NCBI GenBank assembly: GCA_902524115.1
Contig: CABZCA010000001.1
Coordinates: 62,001 to 126,000, forward strand
DNA from: an uncultured Pelagibacteraceae bacterium
Lineage (GTDB): Bacteria > Pseudomonadota > Alphaproteobacteria > Pelagibacterales > Pelagibacteraceae
Direction of reading: 5' to 3'
DNA length: 64,000 bases
Shown: piece by piece, positions 20,384-30,240 of the stretch
Layout of the letters: each line of letters begins with the position of its first letter
How positions within the stretch are numbered: the stretch's first letter is position 1
Notes under the pieces: generated by a model
Databases searched by the model: none
What the model was told of the DNA's origin: nothing
Seen by the model: the letters and a program-made list of their open reading frames with translations, nothing else
Made by a program: the position numbers and the translations under genes

Positions 20384-20533
20384 ATGCCTGATGTTAATTT
20401 TAATAAGTCAGCCCAGCCATGTACTCCATGTGCTGAGGAGTGTAAAAAAATTAACAGAAGAATAAATAAAAGAAAGCTTTCAGAGATAAATACTAAAGAT
20501 TTTCCGCACATTCTAAAAGTATTCAATATCTGA
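20384..20533 (+). CDS. Small Cys-containing hypothetical protein
   Basis: MPDVNFNKSAQPCTPCAEECKKINRR...; the ORF track starts it at 20351, overlapping the SBP stop; ATG at 20384 is in frame and avoids the overlap. Confidence 0.45.
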   Translation: MPDVNFNKSAQPCTPCAEECKKINRRINKRKLSEINTKDFPHILKVFNI

Positions 20534-20544
20534 CTTTTCTTAAT

Positions 20545-20577
20545 AAAGGTGTCTATGTTATCCTCATAGGCACCTTT
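20545..20577 (+). terminator. Hairpin terminator between the SBP unit and the peroxiredoxin gene
   Basis: AAAGGTGTCTATG-TTATCCT-CATAGGCACCTTT, 13-bp stem with one G-T wobble; no long U tract after it. Confidence 0.6.
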
Positions 20578-20600
20578 AAATTTACACAAGAATTTTTGAC

Positions 20601-21140
20601 ATGATTGGACTTCAAATACCTAAAGTAATTTTCAAAACAAGAGTAGGAGATAGCTCATCATCTCTCAATGAATGTTCTATAGGTGGAAAATGGGTCGATA
20701 AGTCCTCTGATGATTATTTTAAAGGAAAAAGAGTTATAATTTTTAGCCTCCCTGGTGCATTTACGCCTACATGTTCTTCTCAACAACTACCAGGTTTTGA
20801 GACTAATTATTTGAAACTAATAGAGCTTGGAATTGATGAAATATACTGCTGTTCGGTAAACGACTCTTACACAATGAACGCATGGGCAGAAAAATTACAA
20901 ATAAAAAATATCAAACTTATACCTGATGGTTCAGGACTTTTTACTAAATTTATGGGTATGCTAGTTTCTAAAGATCACAATGGATTTGGTCAAAGAAGTT
21001 GGAGATATATGGCCATAATTAATAATGGAATTGTTGAAAAATGGTGGCAAGAACCTGGTATAAATAATGATGGCTCAGATGATGATCCTTACATCGAGAC
21101 AACTCCAGATAATTGTATTAAATACCTCTCAAAAAAATAA
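20601..21140 (+). CDS. Peroxiredoxin (Prx5/AhpC-TSA type)
   Basis: 179 aa; VIIFSLPGAFTPTCSSQQLPGFE, CCSVNDSYTMNAWAE. Confidence 0.92.
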   Translation: MIGLQIPKVIFKTRVGDSSSSLNECSIGGKWVDKSSDDYFKGKRVIIFSLPGAFTPTCSSQQLPGFETNYLKLIELGIDEIYCCSVNDSYTMNAWAEKLQIKNIKLIPDGSGLFTKFMGMLVSKDHNGFGQRSWRYMAIINNGIVEKWWQEPGINNDGSDDDPYIETTPDNCIKYLSKK

Positions 21141-21158
21141 AAAAAATTAGTTTTTTAA

Positions 21159-22787
21159 ATGTTTTCAAATAAATTAAATTTGTGGTTTTTAAGCTCTGTA
21201 TTAATTTCATTCTTAGTCATTATTCCTATTTTAACAGTTTCTTTAAGTTTTTTTGAGGATACATCTCGGTATTTTGAAATACTTAAAAATACTTTTTTAT
21301 ACGAATACATCTTTAATTCATTATCACTTTTAGTCGGTGTTTTAATTTTAACATTTATTTTAGGGGTTGGATCAGCATACATAGTTTCATTTTATAAATT
21401 TCCAGGAGTTAATTTCTTTAAATGGGCATTAATTCTATCCTTTGCGATTCCCCCTTATATTTACGCATACTCTTTATTTGCTTTTTTTGATAATTACGGA
21501 ACAGCATTTACTATATTGAGGAATATATTTGGTGAGGGGGAGTATAATCAACATATACCAAAGTTTGATGGCATGTTCGGTTTGATATTATCAATTTCTT
21601 TTTCTCTCTACGCATATGTTTATATACTTGCTAGATCCTCATTTTTATATCAATCACAAAACTTAATAGAACTTGGTAAAAATTTAGGGTTTTCAAAAAT
21701 TAAATCTTTCTTCTCTGTAATTTTACCTGCAGCTCGACCAGCAATTGTTGCTGGATTATCATTAGTAGCAATGGAAACACTAGCTGAGTTCGGCGCTGTA
21801 GATTTTTTTTCGGTAAATACATTAACAACTGGAATTTATAACGCTTGGATAACATTCGATGATCTAGCTTTTGCAAACAGAATATCTTTTTTCTTATTAC
21901 TATTTATATTTATTCTATTTTTGACAGAGAACTTATCTAGAAAAAAAGCAAAATATCATTTGGACTCTAGAGGTGGATTTAAACAAAAGGAGAAAACAAA
22001 ACTATCAGGCGTAAATTCCTTTTTTGCTTTTTCATTTTGTTTTTTATTATTCTTTTTAAGTTTTTTATTTCCTTTAGGACAAATGTTGTATTGGACAATA
22101 AAATTTCCAGAGAACCTTTTTGATGTTAATGTAATTAATCTTTTATTAAATACTTTATATTTAGTGACTTTATCTAGCTTTGTTTTAATTACTTTCGCAT
22201 TGATATCAAATTATGGTAACAGAGTTTCAAAAAATAAAACTCTTAACTTTCTTTCAACATTATCAATCTCAGGATATGCAATACCTGGTGTAATACTAGC
22301 TGTTGCTTTTATAACTTTTATTGCTTGGTTTGATAATAACATAATTAAATCGCTTGGATTTCTATCAATTAAAAAAGTATTTATTGGATCAATATTAGGA
22401 TTAGTCATAGTCTATTTCATTCGTTTTTACTCACTAGCATTCAACGGAATAAAATCAGGTTATGAAAAAATAAATGTTTCTGTCGATGAGAGTGCATATC
22501 TTCTTGGATACTCAAAAAGAAAGACATTTACCAATATTCATATTCCTTATTTGAGAAACTCTCTTCTTTTTGTTGTAATTTTGATCTCACTTGAAATAAT
22601 TCGAGAATTACCAATCACATTAGTTTTAAGACCTTTTAATTTTGAAACCTTCGCAACTACAGCTTATATTTCGGCTTCAGAGGATATGCTTGAAGCAGCA
22701 GCGGTGCCGTCATTATTTTTGATTTTAATTGCAGCTTTTTTTATTACAATATCTTCTAATTATATTTTAAAAGAACATAATGACTAA
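21159..22787 (+). CDS. Fe(III) ABC transporter permease (FbpB-like, two-module)
   Basis: 542 aa polytopic; EAA-like loops in both halves (NLGFSKIKSFFSVILPAARPAI; LLGYSKRKTFTNIHIPYLRNSL). Confidence 0.9.
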   Translation: MFSNKLNLWFLSSVLISFLVIIPILTVSLSFFEDTSRYFEILKNTFLYEYIFNSLSLLVGVLILTFILGVGSAYIVSFYKFPGVNFFKWALILSFAIPPYIYAYSLFAFFDNYGTAFTILRNIFGEGEYNQHIPKFDGMFGLILSISFSLYAYVYILARSSFLYQSQNLIELGKNLGFSKIKSFFSVILPAARPAIVAGLSLVAMETLAEFGAVDFFSVNTLTTGIYNAWITFDDLAFANRISFFLLLFIFILFLTENLSRKKAKYHLDSRGGFKQKEKTKLSGVNSFFAFSFCFLLFFLSFLFPLGQMLYWTIKFPENLFDVNVINLLLNTLYLVTLSSFVLITFALISNYGNRVSKNKTLNFLSTLSISGYAIPGVILAVAFITFIAWFDNNIIKSLGFLSIKKVFIGSILGLVIVYFIRFYSLAFNGIKSGYEKINVSVDESAYLLGYSKRKTFTNIHIPYLRNSLLFVVILISLEIIRELPITLVLRPFNFETFATTAYISASEDMLEAAAVPSLFLILIAAFFITISSNYILKEHND

Positions 22788-23838
22788 AAATTTTTTAGAA
22801 ATAAATAATGTTGATTTTAATATTAGTGGAACTACAAAAGTAAAAAATGTTTCTTTTTCAATTCAAAATGAAGGAGATATTATTTGTCTATTAGGTCCAT
22901 CAGGAATAGGAAAAACTACAATTTTAAGAACTATAGCTGGTTTAGAAAAAATAAATAATGGAACCATAACAATTAATAATAAAACCATTTCCTCTAAAAA
23001 AATTCATATGGAACCAGAGGACAGAAATATATCGCTTGCATTTCAAGAAAATAGTTTATTCCCACATTACAATGTTGAAAAAAATATTTTAATTGGCACT
23101 GAAAAAAAAAGTAAAAAGAAAAAAAAAATTAATCCCAAGGAAATAATTAATTTCTTAAATTTAAAAAAAATATTAAATAAATATCCACATGAAATTAGTG
23201 CAGGGGAGGCTCAAAGAGCATCATTAGCCAGGTCATTAGTTTCAAATCCAGACTTGTTACTTTTAGATGAGCCTCTTTCAAACGTTGATCAAAGCTTTAA
23301 AGAGGAAATACAAGTTGAGTTAAAACAATTATTAAGTAAATCAAAAATAACAACTATAATTGTCACTCACGACTCATATGAAGCTTTTTATTTAGGAAGC
23401 AAATGTGGAATAATTTTAAATAAACAATTAAAGCAATTTGATGATCCTTACAATGTTTATCATTTTCCTAATTCAGTAGAAGTGGTAAATTTTTTAAATA
23501 GAGGAATTTTAATTCCTGCAAAAGTTATAAGTGAAAATAGTTTAGAAAATAAAGATCTTGGCATAATCCAAGGTAATTTTGTTAAACATTATCCAAACGG
23601 ATCAGATGTAAAACTTTTATTACAACCAGAAGATTTAGAGCATGACGATAAAAGTAATCTAAAGTTAGAAGTTGTTGATCGTAAATTTAGAGGAACAAAT
23701 TTTATATACACTCTTAAAACTGAGAGTAATTTACAAATCCCAGTATTTGTTCATTCTCACCACATTCACCAACATGAGGTAGATGAAAAGTTTGGCATTA
23801 AAAGGCCAATCCATATTGACCACATTGTCTGTTTTTAA
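22780..23838 (+). CDS. Fe(III) ABC transporter ATP-binding protein (FbpC-like)
   Basis: 352 aa; Walker A LLGPSGIGKTTILRTIAGLE, signature EISAGEAQRASLARSL, Walker B LLLLDEPLSN; overlaps permease. Confidence 0.92.
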   Translation: MTKNFLEINNVDFNISGTTKVKNVSFSIQNEGDIICLLGPSGIGKTTILRTIAGLEKINNGTITINNKTISSKKIHMEPEDRNISLAFQENSLFPHYNVEKNILIGTEKKSKKKKKINPKEIINFLNLKKILNKYPHEISAGEAQRASLARSLVSNPDLLLLDEPLSNVDQSFKEEIQVELKQLLSKSKITTIIVTHDSYEAFYLGSKCGIILNKQLKQFDDPYNVYHFPNSVEVVNFLNRGILIPAKVISENSLENKDLGIIQGNFVKHYPNGSDVKLLLQPEDLEHDDKSNLKLEVVDRKFRGTNFIYTLKTESNLQIPVFVHSHHIHQHEVDEKFGIKRPIHIDHIVCF

Positions 23839-23865
23839 GTATTATAATACGGTAATAATATACTC

Positions 23866-26310
23866 ATGGATAAAGAATTACCTAAAGGTGCAAAAGTTGT
23901 AGTCATTGGTGGCGGTGTAGCGGGAACATCATGTGCATATCATCTAGCTAAATTTGGCTGGAAAGATGTAGTACTTTTGGAAAGAGATCAGTTAACATCT
24001 GGAACTACATGGCATGCAGCTGGTTTAATGGGTCAATTAGGAGCCTCATCTACTATTACAAAATTAAGAAAATATACTTTAGATCTGTATCAAGAATTAG
24101 AAAAGAAAACTGAATTATCTATAGGGTTAAAACAGAATGGTGCTATTACAGTAGCCACCACAAAAGAGAGAATGCAAGAGTTGTTGAGACAAGCAACTAC
24201 CGCTCAACTTTCTGATGTTGAAGTGCATGTTTTGGATAAAAAACAAACAAAAGATTTATATCCTGTTGTAAATAATGATGACATTATTGGAAGTGTTTTT
24301 ATGCCAAAGGATGGTCAAGCTGATCCTGTAGGCGTAACCAATGTTTTAGCAAAAGCTGCTAGAATGCAAGGAGCACAAATTTTTGAAAAAACACCTGTAA
24401 CAAAAATTCTTGTTAAAAATAATTCTATAGTTGGAGTTGAAACCGATAAAGGAAAAATTGATTGTGAGTATGTTGTATTAGCAGCAGGTATGTGGTCTAG
24501 ACAAATAGGCGAAAAAATGAATGTTAGTATTCCATTGTATCCCAATGAACATTTTTATGTGATCACGGAACCAATAAAAGATTTACCAAAAAACTTACCA
24601 GTTTTAAGAGATTATAATAATTGTCTCTATCTTAAAGAAGACGCTGGCAAAATGTTAGTTGGAATATTCGAACCAAATGCAAAACCAGCCTTTAAAAATA
24701 CTGGTGTTGTTCCAGATGATTTTTCCTTTGGTGAATTACCAGATGATTTTGATCATTTTGAACCTTATCTAAAAAAATCTTTTCATAGATTACCAATGCT
24801 AGAAAATGCTGGAATTAGAAAATTTTTTTCTGGCCCTGAATCATTTACTCCTGATACTCAATATCTTTTAGGTGAAACTCCTGAGATTAAAAAACTTTTT
24901 ACATGTTGTGGTTTTAATAGTATTGGAATTGCAAGTTCAGGAGGTGCTGGACGAGTTACTGCAGAATGGATGATTAATGGACACATTAATGAAGATTTAT
25001 TTTCATTAGATATTAAAAGATTTCAAAAATTTCATTCATCAAAAAAATTCATAATGGAAAGAGTGACAGAAACACTTGGTGATTTATATGGAATGCATTG
25101 GCCATTTAAACAACATAAAACATCAAGAAACCAAATTGTATTGCCCTACCAAGAGGAACTAAAAAAATTAGGAGCTTGTTTTGGAACTTCGGGTGGTTTT
25201 GAAAGACCTATGTGGTATGCGTTAAAAGACGAAAAGGCTGATTACAATTATAGTTTTGGTTATCAAAATTGGTATCCATCAGCTGAGTATGAAACTAAAA
25301 ATACCAGAGAAAACGTTGGATTATTTGAGTTATCTCCTTTTTCAAAATTTGACCTTGAAGGGCAAAATGTTCACGAAGAATTACAAAAAATATGTACTGC
25401 AAACATAAAAGATGTTGAGGGTAGAGCAACTTATACCCAGATGTTAAATGAAGATGGAGGAATAGAGACCGATGTTACTGTTACTTGTCTTGAAAAAAAC
25501 CATTTTAGAGTGATAGGTCCAGCAGCAACAAGAGAACATGATAAATTTCATATAAAAAAATATATTTCAGAAGAGGTCAATTTTAAAGATGTAACAGAAG
25601 ATTTAACATGCCTAGGATTATACGGACCCAACTCAAGAAAATTACTATCCAATATCAGTAATGACGATTTTACAAATGAAGGTATAAAATTTAGTCATGG
25701 AAAATTCGTTACTATTGACGGAGTTAAAGTTTGGGCTCAAAGATTATCTTATGTAGGTGAAATAGGATTCGAATTATATACAAACATAGATGAAAGCAAA
25801 AAATTATTTTTAGCCATTATTAAAGAGGGTAAAAATCATGGCTTATCACTTTGTGGTGCGCATGCTATGGATATTATGAGAATGGAAAGTGGTTTCTTAC
25901 ATTGGGGACATGATATATCGCCCGAAGAAAATCAATATCAAGCAGGACTTAATTTTGCAATCAGTTATAAAAAAAATATAAATTTTGTTGGAAAAGAAGC
26001 ATTATTAAAAATTAAAGATAAAAAACCTATAAAATCATTAGCCATGATGGTATTAAAAGATAACAGACCTGGAGAACCTTTATTACTTCATGAAGAGCCA
26101 ATTTACTTAGATGATAAAATAATAGGCAGAACAACATCAGGAAATTATTCATTTAATTTTAAAAAAAATATTTCATTTGGTTATGTCAACTCTGGAAATT
26201 CTATTGGAGACTTGATTAATAAAAATTTATCTATTGAAGTTGAAAAGAAAAAATACCCTGTAACAATAATCAAAAAACCTTTAAATCAAAAAAATATAAA
26301 AAATATTTAA
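23866..26310 (+). CDS. Dimethylglycine/sarcosine dehydrogenase-like FAD oxidoreductase-GcvT fusion (second paralog)
   Basis: 814 aa; VVVIGGGVAGTSCAYHLAKFGW, TSGTTWHAAGLMGQLG, C-terminal GcvT domain (RLSYVGEIGFELYTN, LHWGHDISPEENQYQAGLNFAI). Confidence 0.88.
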   Translation: MDKELPKGAKVVVIGGGVAGTSCAYHLAKFGWKDVVLLERDQLTSGTTWHAAGLMGQLGASSTITKLRKYTLDLYQELEKKTELSIGLKQNGAITVATTKERMQELLRQATTAQLSDVEVHVLDKKQTKDLYPVVNNDDIIGSVFMPKDGQADPVGVTNVLAKAARMQGAQIFEKTPVTKILVKNNSIVGVETDKGKIDCEYVVLAAGMWSRQIGEKMNVSIPLYPNEHFYVITEPIKDLPKNLPVLRDYNNCLYLKEDAGKMLVGIFEPNAKPAFKNTGVVPDDFSFGELPDDFDHFEPYLKKSFHRLPMLENAGIRKFFSGPESFTPDTQYLLGETPEIKKLFTCCGFNSIGIASSGGAGRVTAEWMINGHINEDLFSLDIKRFQKFHSSKKFIMERVTETLGDLYGMHWPFKQHKTSRNQIVLPYQEELKKLGACFGTSGGFERPMWYALKDEKADYNYSFGYQNWYPSAEYETKNTRENVGLFELSPFSKFDLEGQNVHEELQKICTANIKDVEGRATYTQMLNEDGGIETDVTVTCLEKNHFRVIGPAATREHDKFHIKKYISEEVNFKDVTEDLTCLGLYGPNSRKLLSNISNDDFTNEGIKFSHGKFVTIDGVKVWAQRLSYVGEIGFELYTNIDESKKLFLAIIKEGKNHGLSLCGAHAMDIMRMESGFLHWGHDISPEENQYQAGLNFAISYKKNINFVGKEALLKIKDKKPIKSLAMMVLKDNRPGEPLLLHEEPIYLDDKIIGRTTSGNYSFNFKKNISFGYVNSGNSIGDLINKNLSIEVEKKKYPVTIIKKPLNQKNIKNI

Positions 26311-27101
26311 TGTTAAAGATAATTTCAAAAAAAAATAGAGCCGCAGAAATTATTTGTAACCTTAATAAAATTGATAATAAGCAATTAAAAGAAATTAAAT
26401 CAACACTGGATAAGTATGGAATGATTTATTTTCCTAATCAAAAACTTACTTCCAAGAATTATCTTAATTTCGCAAAAAAATTTGGTAAACCAGCTAATTA
26501 TCCAAGATTGAAAGGTTTAAATAAAAAATATCCTCAAATAACTGTTGTACAACGTAAATCTACTGATAAAGGACCTAGCTTTGGTGAACAATTTCACACA
26601 GATTCCTCTTATACAAAAAAACCTCCTAGATACACGATGTTACTTTCAAAACTAGTACCTAAAAAAGGTGTTGCTAATACTGACTTTTCTTCGCAGTACT
26701 TAGCTTATGAAAAATTATCAAAAAATTATAAAAATAAGCTTAAAAAATTAAAAGGCATCTACTCTTCACATGGACCAATTTCAATTACAACAGTTGAGAG
26801 AGAAAAAGAAAAAGGAAAAATATCTAAAGAACTGATTTCAAGACATAAATTAATAAGAACTATTAAAAATAAAAAAACTATATACTGTAGCCCAGGGCAC
26901 TTTTTAAAATTTAATACACATATGACTAAACAAAAAAAAGAACTAAAGAAATTCTTATTCAATCATCAGACAAAAAAAACCTTTCAATATTCATTAGAAT
27001 GGGAAAAAGATCAGCTTGCTATTTGGGATAATAGAGCCATGCTCCATCAGGCTACACCGTTTAAAGGTAATAGAATACTTCATAGAATAACAATACTTTA
27101 A
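26310..27101 (+). CDS. TauD/TfdA-family Fe(II)/2-oxoglutarate dioxygenase
   Basis: 263 aa; HTDSSYTKKPPRYTML (HxD), distal His in WDNRAMLHQATPF and Arg; start overlaps upstream stop. Confidence 0.87.
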   Translation: MLKIISKKNRAAEIICNLNKIDNKQLKEIKSTLDKYGMIYFPNQKLTSKNYLNFAKKFGKPANYPRLKGLNKKYPQITVVQRKSTDKGPSFGEQFHTDSSYTKKPPRYTMLLSKLVPKKGVANTDFSSQYLAYEKLSKNYKNKLKKLKGIYSSHGPISITTVEREKEKGKISKELISRHKLIRTIKNKKTIYCSPGHFLKFNTHMTKQKKELKKFLFNHQTKKTFQYSLEWEKDQLAIWDNRAMLHQATPFKGNRILHRITIL

Positions 27102-27105
27102 TAAA

Positions 27106-28032
27106 ATGTATTCAATATTTCTTGGGTTAACACCTTTTATCTTTATCACACTATTTGGTTTTGTTTTTGGAAAACTTAAAATTTTTGATTTAGGTCATGC
27201 AAAAGTTTTAAATTTGTTTTTATTCTATGTAGCGGTTCCTGCTTTAATTATTAAATTTGTTGCTCAAAGTGAAATTGGCCAAGTTGATATAAAACAAATA
27301 GTTTCTTACTTTTTAATGCAAGGAAGTCTTGGGTTTTTAACATTTTTATTAACATCAAAGTTTTTTAAAAGACCTATTCCAGAGTCTATTATATGGGCAT
27401 TGATGGTAGCACTATCAAATCATGTTACATTATTATTACCTATTACAAAAATCTATTTTGGAACTGAAGTAATTACTCAAGTAACAAGTATAATATTAAT
27501 GGATGGGGTTATTTTATTATCGGTAATTGCTTTTTTTTTAGAACTTACTACTAAAAAAAATATTCGATTAACTACATTTATAAAGAACATAGTTCTTAAT
27601 CCAATGATATTTTCAATCTTAATTGGTCTTTTACTATTTGTGTTTAAGATAAATATCGATGATACGCCAATAGATTACGTGCTTTCTGTTTTGGCAGCTT
27701 GTGTTTCGCCTATAGGACTTTTTGCAATTGGTATCACATTATCTTTTTACACCCATAAAGTTATTAATAAACTAACTACTTCTATATCCATATTGAAATT
27801 AGTTGTTTCCCCAATCATACTCCTGATAGTTGGCTTTATCATATTTGATGCTGGACAACCTGAAAAAATTCCTGGTGCTTTTTTTGTTAGTGTTGCACCA
27901 TGTGGTCATACAGCTGTAGTATTATGCTCTGCTTATAATGTAAGTCCTGAAAATATTATAAAAGCTTTATTTATCTCAACTTTTGCATCATTTGCTACCA
28001 TATTTTTTGCTATTCAATATTTAACAACTTAA
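27106..28032 (+). CDS. AEC (auxin efflux carrier) family transporter
   Basis: 308 aa polytopic; FYVAVPALIIKFVAQ, SPIGLFAIGITLS. Confidence 0.85.
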   Translation: MYSIFLGLTPFIFITLFGFVFGKLKIFDLGHAKVLNLFLFYVAVPALIIKFVAQSEIGQVDIKQIVSYFLMQGSLGFLTFLLTSKFFKRPIPESIIWALMVALSNHVTLLLPITKIYFGTEVITQVTSIILMDGVILLSVIAFFLELTTKKNIRLTTFIKNIVLNPMIFSILIGLLLFVFKINIDDTPIDYVLSVLAACVSPIGLFAIGITLSFYTHKVINKLTTSISILKLVVSPIILLIVGFIIFDAGQPEKIPGAFFVSVAPCGHTAVVLCSAYNVSPENIIKALFISTFASFATIFFAIQYLTT

Positions 28033-28033
28033 G

Positions 28034-29101
28034 TTAATTAATATTATCTAAGATTTTATTAGCACATGCTTTTGTATTGCTGTCACCATCTAGATCTTTA
28101 GTTCTATTTTGTTTTTCTAGCAAAGTTTTTTCGATTGAACTTACTATTCGTGTGGCAGCTTCTTTTTCGCCTAAATAATCTAACATCATAGCGCCAGACC
28201 AAATTTGACCTATTGGATTTGCAATACCTTTTCCAGCAATATCAGGTGCTGATCCATGAACAGGCTCGAATAAAGAAGGATGTTTATTTGTTGGGTTAAT
28301 ATTTCCTGATGGAGCTATACCAATTGTTCCCGTACATGCTGGACCCAAATCGGATAAAATATCTCCAAATAAATTTGATGCTACGACAACATCAAACCAC
28401 TCTGGTGTTAAAACGAATCTTGCAGCTAAAATATCGATATGAAATTGATCTGTTTTTATCTCAGGAAAATCTTTTTTATTTTCATAAAATCTTTGATCCC
28501 AGTATGGCATGGTTATAGAAATACCATTTGATTTTGTGGCATTAGTTAATTTTCTTCTGTCTCTTGTTTTTGCTAATTCAAATGCAAATTTTTGAACTCT
28601 ATCTATTCCATGTTTAGACATTATAGTTTCTTGTATAACAATTTCTCTTTCAGTATTTTGATACATTTTTCCACCTACCGAAGAATATTCACCCTCAGTG
28701 TTTTCACGCACTATCATCATATCTATGTCACCAGGTTTTTTATTTGCTAATGGTGCATTTACTCCTTCAAATAATTTTACTGGCCTTAAATTAATAAATT
28801 GATCAAATTCTCTTCTAAACTGTAGTAGGGAACCCCATAAAGTAATATGATCTGGATATTTATCTGGCATACCTACTGCACCAAAAAATATTGCATCATG
28901 ATTACCAATTTGTTGTTTCCAATCATCAGGTAGCATTTTTCCATGCTTTTCATAATAATCGCATGATGAAAAATCAAATTCATCTATCTTTAATTTAAAT
29001 TGATGTTGATTTGCTACTTCTTTAAGTATTTTTAAAGCCTCTGGAACAACCTCTTTTCCAATACCATCTCCAGCAATTGAGGCGATTTTGTATTCTTTCA
29101 T
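28034..29101 (-). CDS. Tartrate dehydrogenase/isopropylmalate dehydrogenase-family protein
   Basis: 355 aa; IAGDGIGKEVVPEALKIL, LLQFRREFDQFINLRPVKLFEG, MMIVRENTEGEYSSVGG, NLFGDILSDLG. Confidence 0.87.
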   Translation of the reverse strand: MKEYKIASIAGDGIGKEVVPEALKILKEVANQHQFKLKIDEFDFSSCDYYEKHGKMLPDDWKQQIGNHDAIFFGAVGMPDKYPDHITLWGSLLQFRREFDQFINLRPVKLFEGVNAPLANKKPGDIDMMIVRENTEGEYSSVGGKMYQNTEREIVIQETIMSKHGIDRVQKFAFELAKTRDRRKLTNATKSNGISITMPYWDQRFYENKKDFPEIKTDQFHIDILAARFVLTPEWFDVVVASNLFGDILSDLGPACTGTIGIAPSGNINPTNKHPSLFEPVHGSAPDIAGKGIANPIGQIWSGAMMLDYLGEKEAATRIVSSIEKTLLEKQNRTKDLDGDSNTKACANKILDNIN

Positions 29102-29103
29102 CC

Positions 29104-30138
29104 TTACTTAGTAAAAGTATCGTTAAATTGTTTAGCTACTCTTACAAAAGTAGTACATTTACTAAGTTGTTTAAGAGAAGGGGCTCCCACATAAGTACAG
29201 CTACTTCTGACACCACCAAGAATATTATTTATCGTATCTTTAATTTTTCCTCGATATTTAATTCTCACTGTTCTACCCTCACTACTTCTATAGTTAGACA
29301 AACCCCCATAATGTTTCTTATTTGCTATGTCAGAACTTGATCCGTAAAATTCTATAAATTTATGACCATTTGATTTTATTAGCTTACCTTCACCTTCATC
29401 GTGACCAGCAAACATTCCTCCAAGCATCACAAAATCTGCACCACCACCGAAAGCTTTTGCGACATCACCCGGACAAGTACAACCTCCATCAGCAATTATA
29501 TGTGCCCCTAAACCATGGGCAGCATCAGCACATTCAATGACAGCACTTAACTGAGGATAACCAACACCTGTTTGAATTCTTGTAGTACAAACACTACCTG
29601 GTCCAATTCCAACTTTTACAATATCTGCTCCTGATAATACTAATTCTTGTGCCATATCAGCTGTTACCACGTTACCAGCAATAATAGTTTTAGTAGGATA
29701 TTTATCTCTTACAGATTTTAAAAATTTACTAAAGTGTTCAGAATAACCATTAGCAACATCAATGCAGATAAATTTTATGAAACTATATTCTTTTAAAATT
29801 TTATCTAAATTTTCAAAATCTTCTTTTTTTATTCCTATACTTAAAGCAATATTTGGATGAATAGATTTTATTTTTTTGAATTTTTTTATTTTCTGAATGT
29901 TATGCTGTTTAGTTAAACAAGTGATCATTCCGTATTCAGAAAGCTTTTCAGCTACACCAAGTTCACCAACACCATCCATATTTGAGGCCATGATAGGAAT
30001 TCCAGACCATTCATTATTACTATACTTAAATCTATAAGTTCTTTTTAGATTTACATCTTTACGACTTTGAAGAGTACTTCTTTTAGGTCTAAAAAGTACA
30101 TCTGAGTAGTCTAATTTTAGTTCTTCTTCAATTCTCAC
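29104..30138 (-). CDS. guaC: GMP reductase (IMPDH/GMPR family)
   Basis: 344 aa without CBS domains; GIGPGSVCTTRIQTGVGYPQLSAVIECADAAHGLGAHIIADGGCTCPGDVAKAFGGGADFVMLGGMFAGHDE. Confidence 0.88.
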   Translation of the reverse strand: MRIEEELKLDYSDVLFRPKRSTLQSRKDVNLKRTYRFKYSNNEWSGIPIMASNMDGVGELGVAEKLSEYGMITCLTKQHNIQKIKKFKKIKSIHPNIALSIGIKKEDFENLDKILKEYSFIKFICIDVANGYSEHFSKFLKSVRDKYPTKTIIAGNVVTADMAQELVLSGADIVKVGIGPGSVCTTRIQTGVGYPQLSAVIECADAAHGLGAHIIADGGCTCPGDVAKAFGGGADFVMLGGMFAGHDEGEGKLIKSNGHKFIEFYGSSSDIANKKHYGGLSNYRSSEGRTVRIKYRGKIKDTINNILGGVRSSCTYVGAPSLKQLSKCTTFVRVAKQFNDTFTK

Positions 30139-30240
30139 GAGTCCGAATTTATACAGGGGCTCAAAGCAAATTCAAATTAATTATTAATATTGATGCAGCG
30201 TTTTAATTGGCTTTAATTTAAAAAATACATATTATTAGGC

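Noticed and set aside
20299-20589. 96-aa minus-strand ORF
   Set aside because: Antisense to the SBP end, mini-ORF and terminator hairpin; no conserved motif
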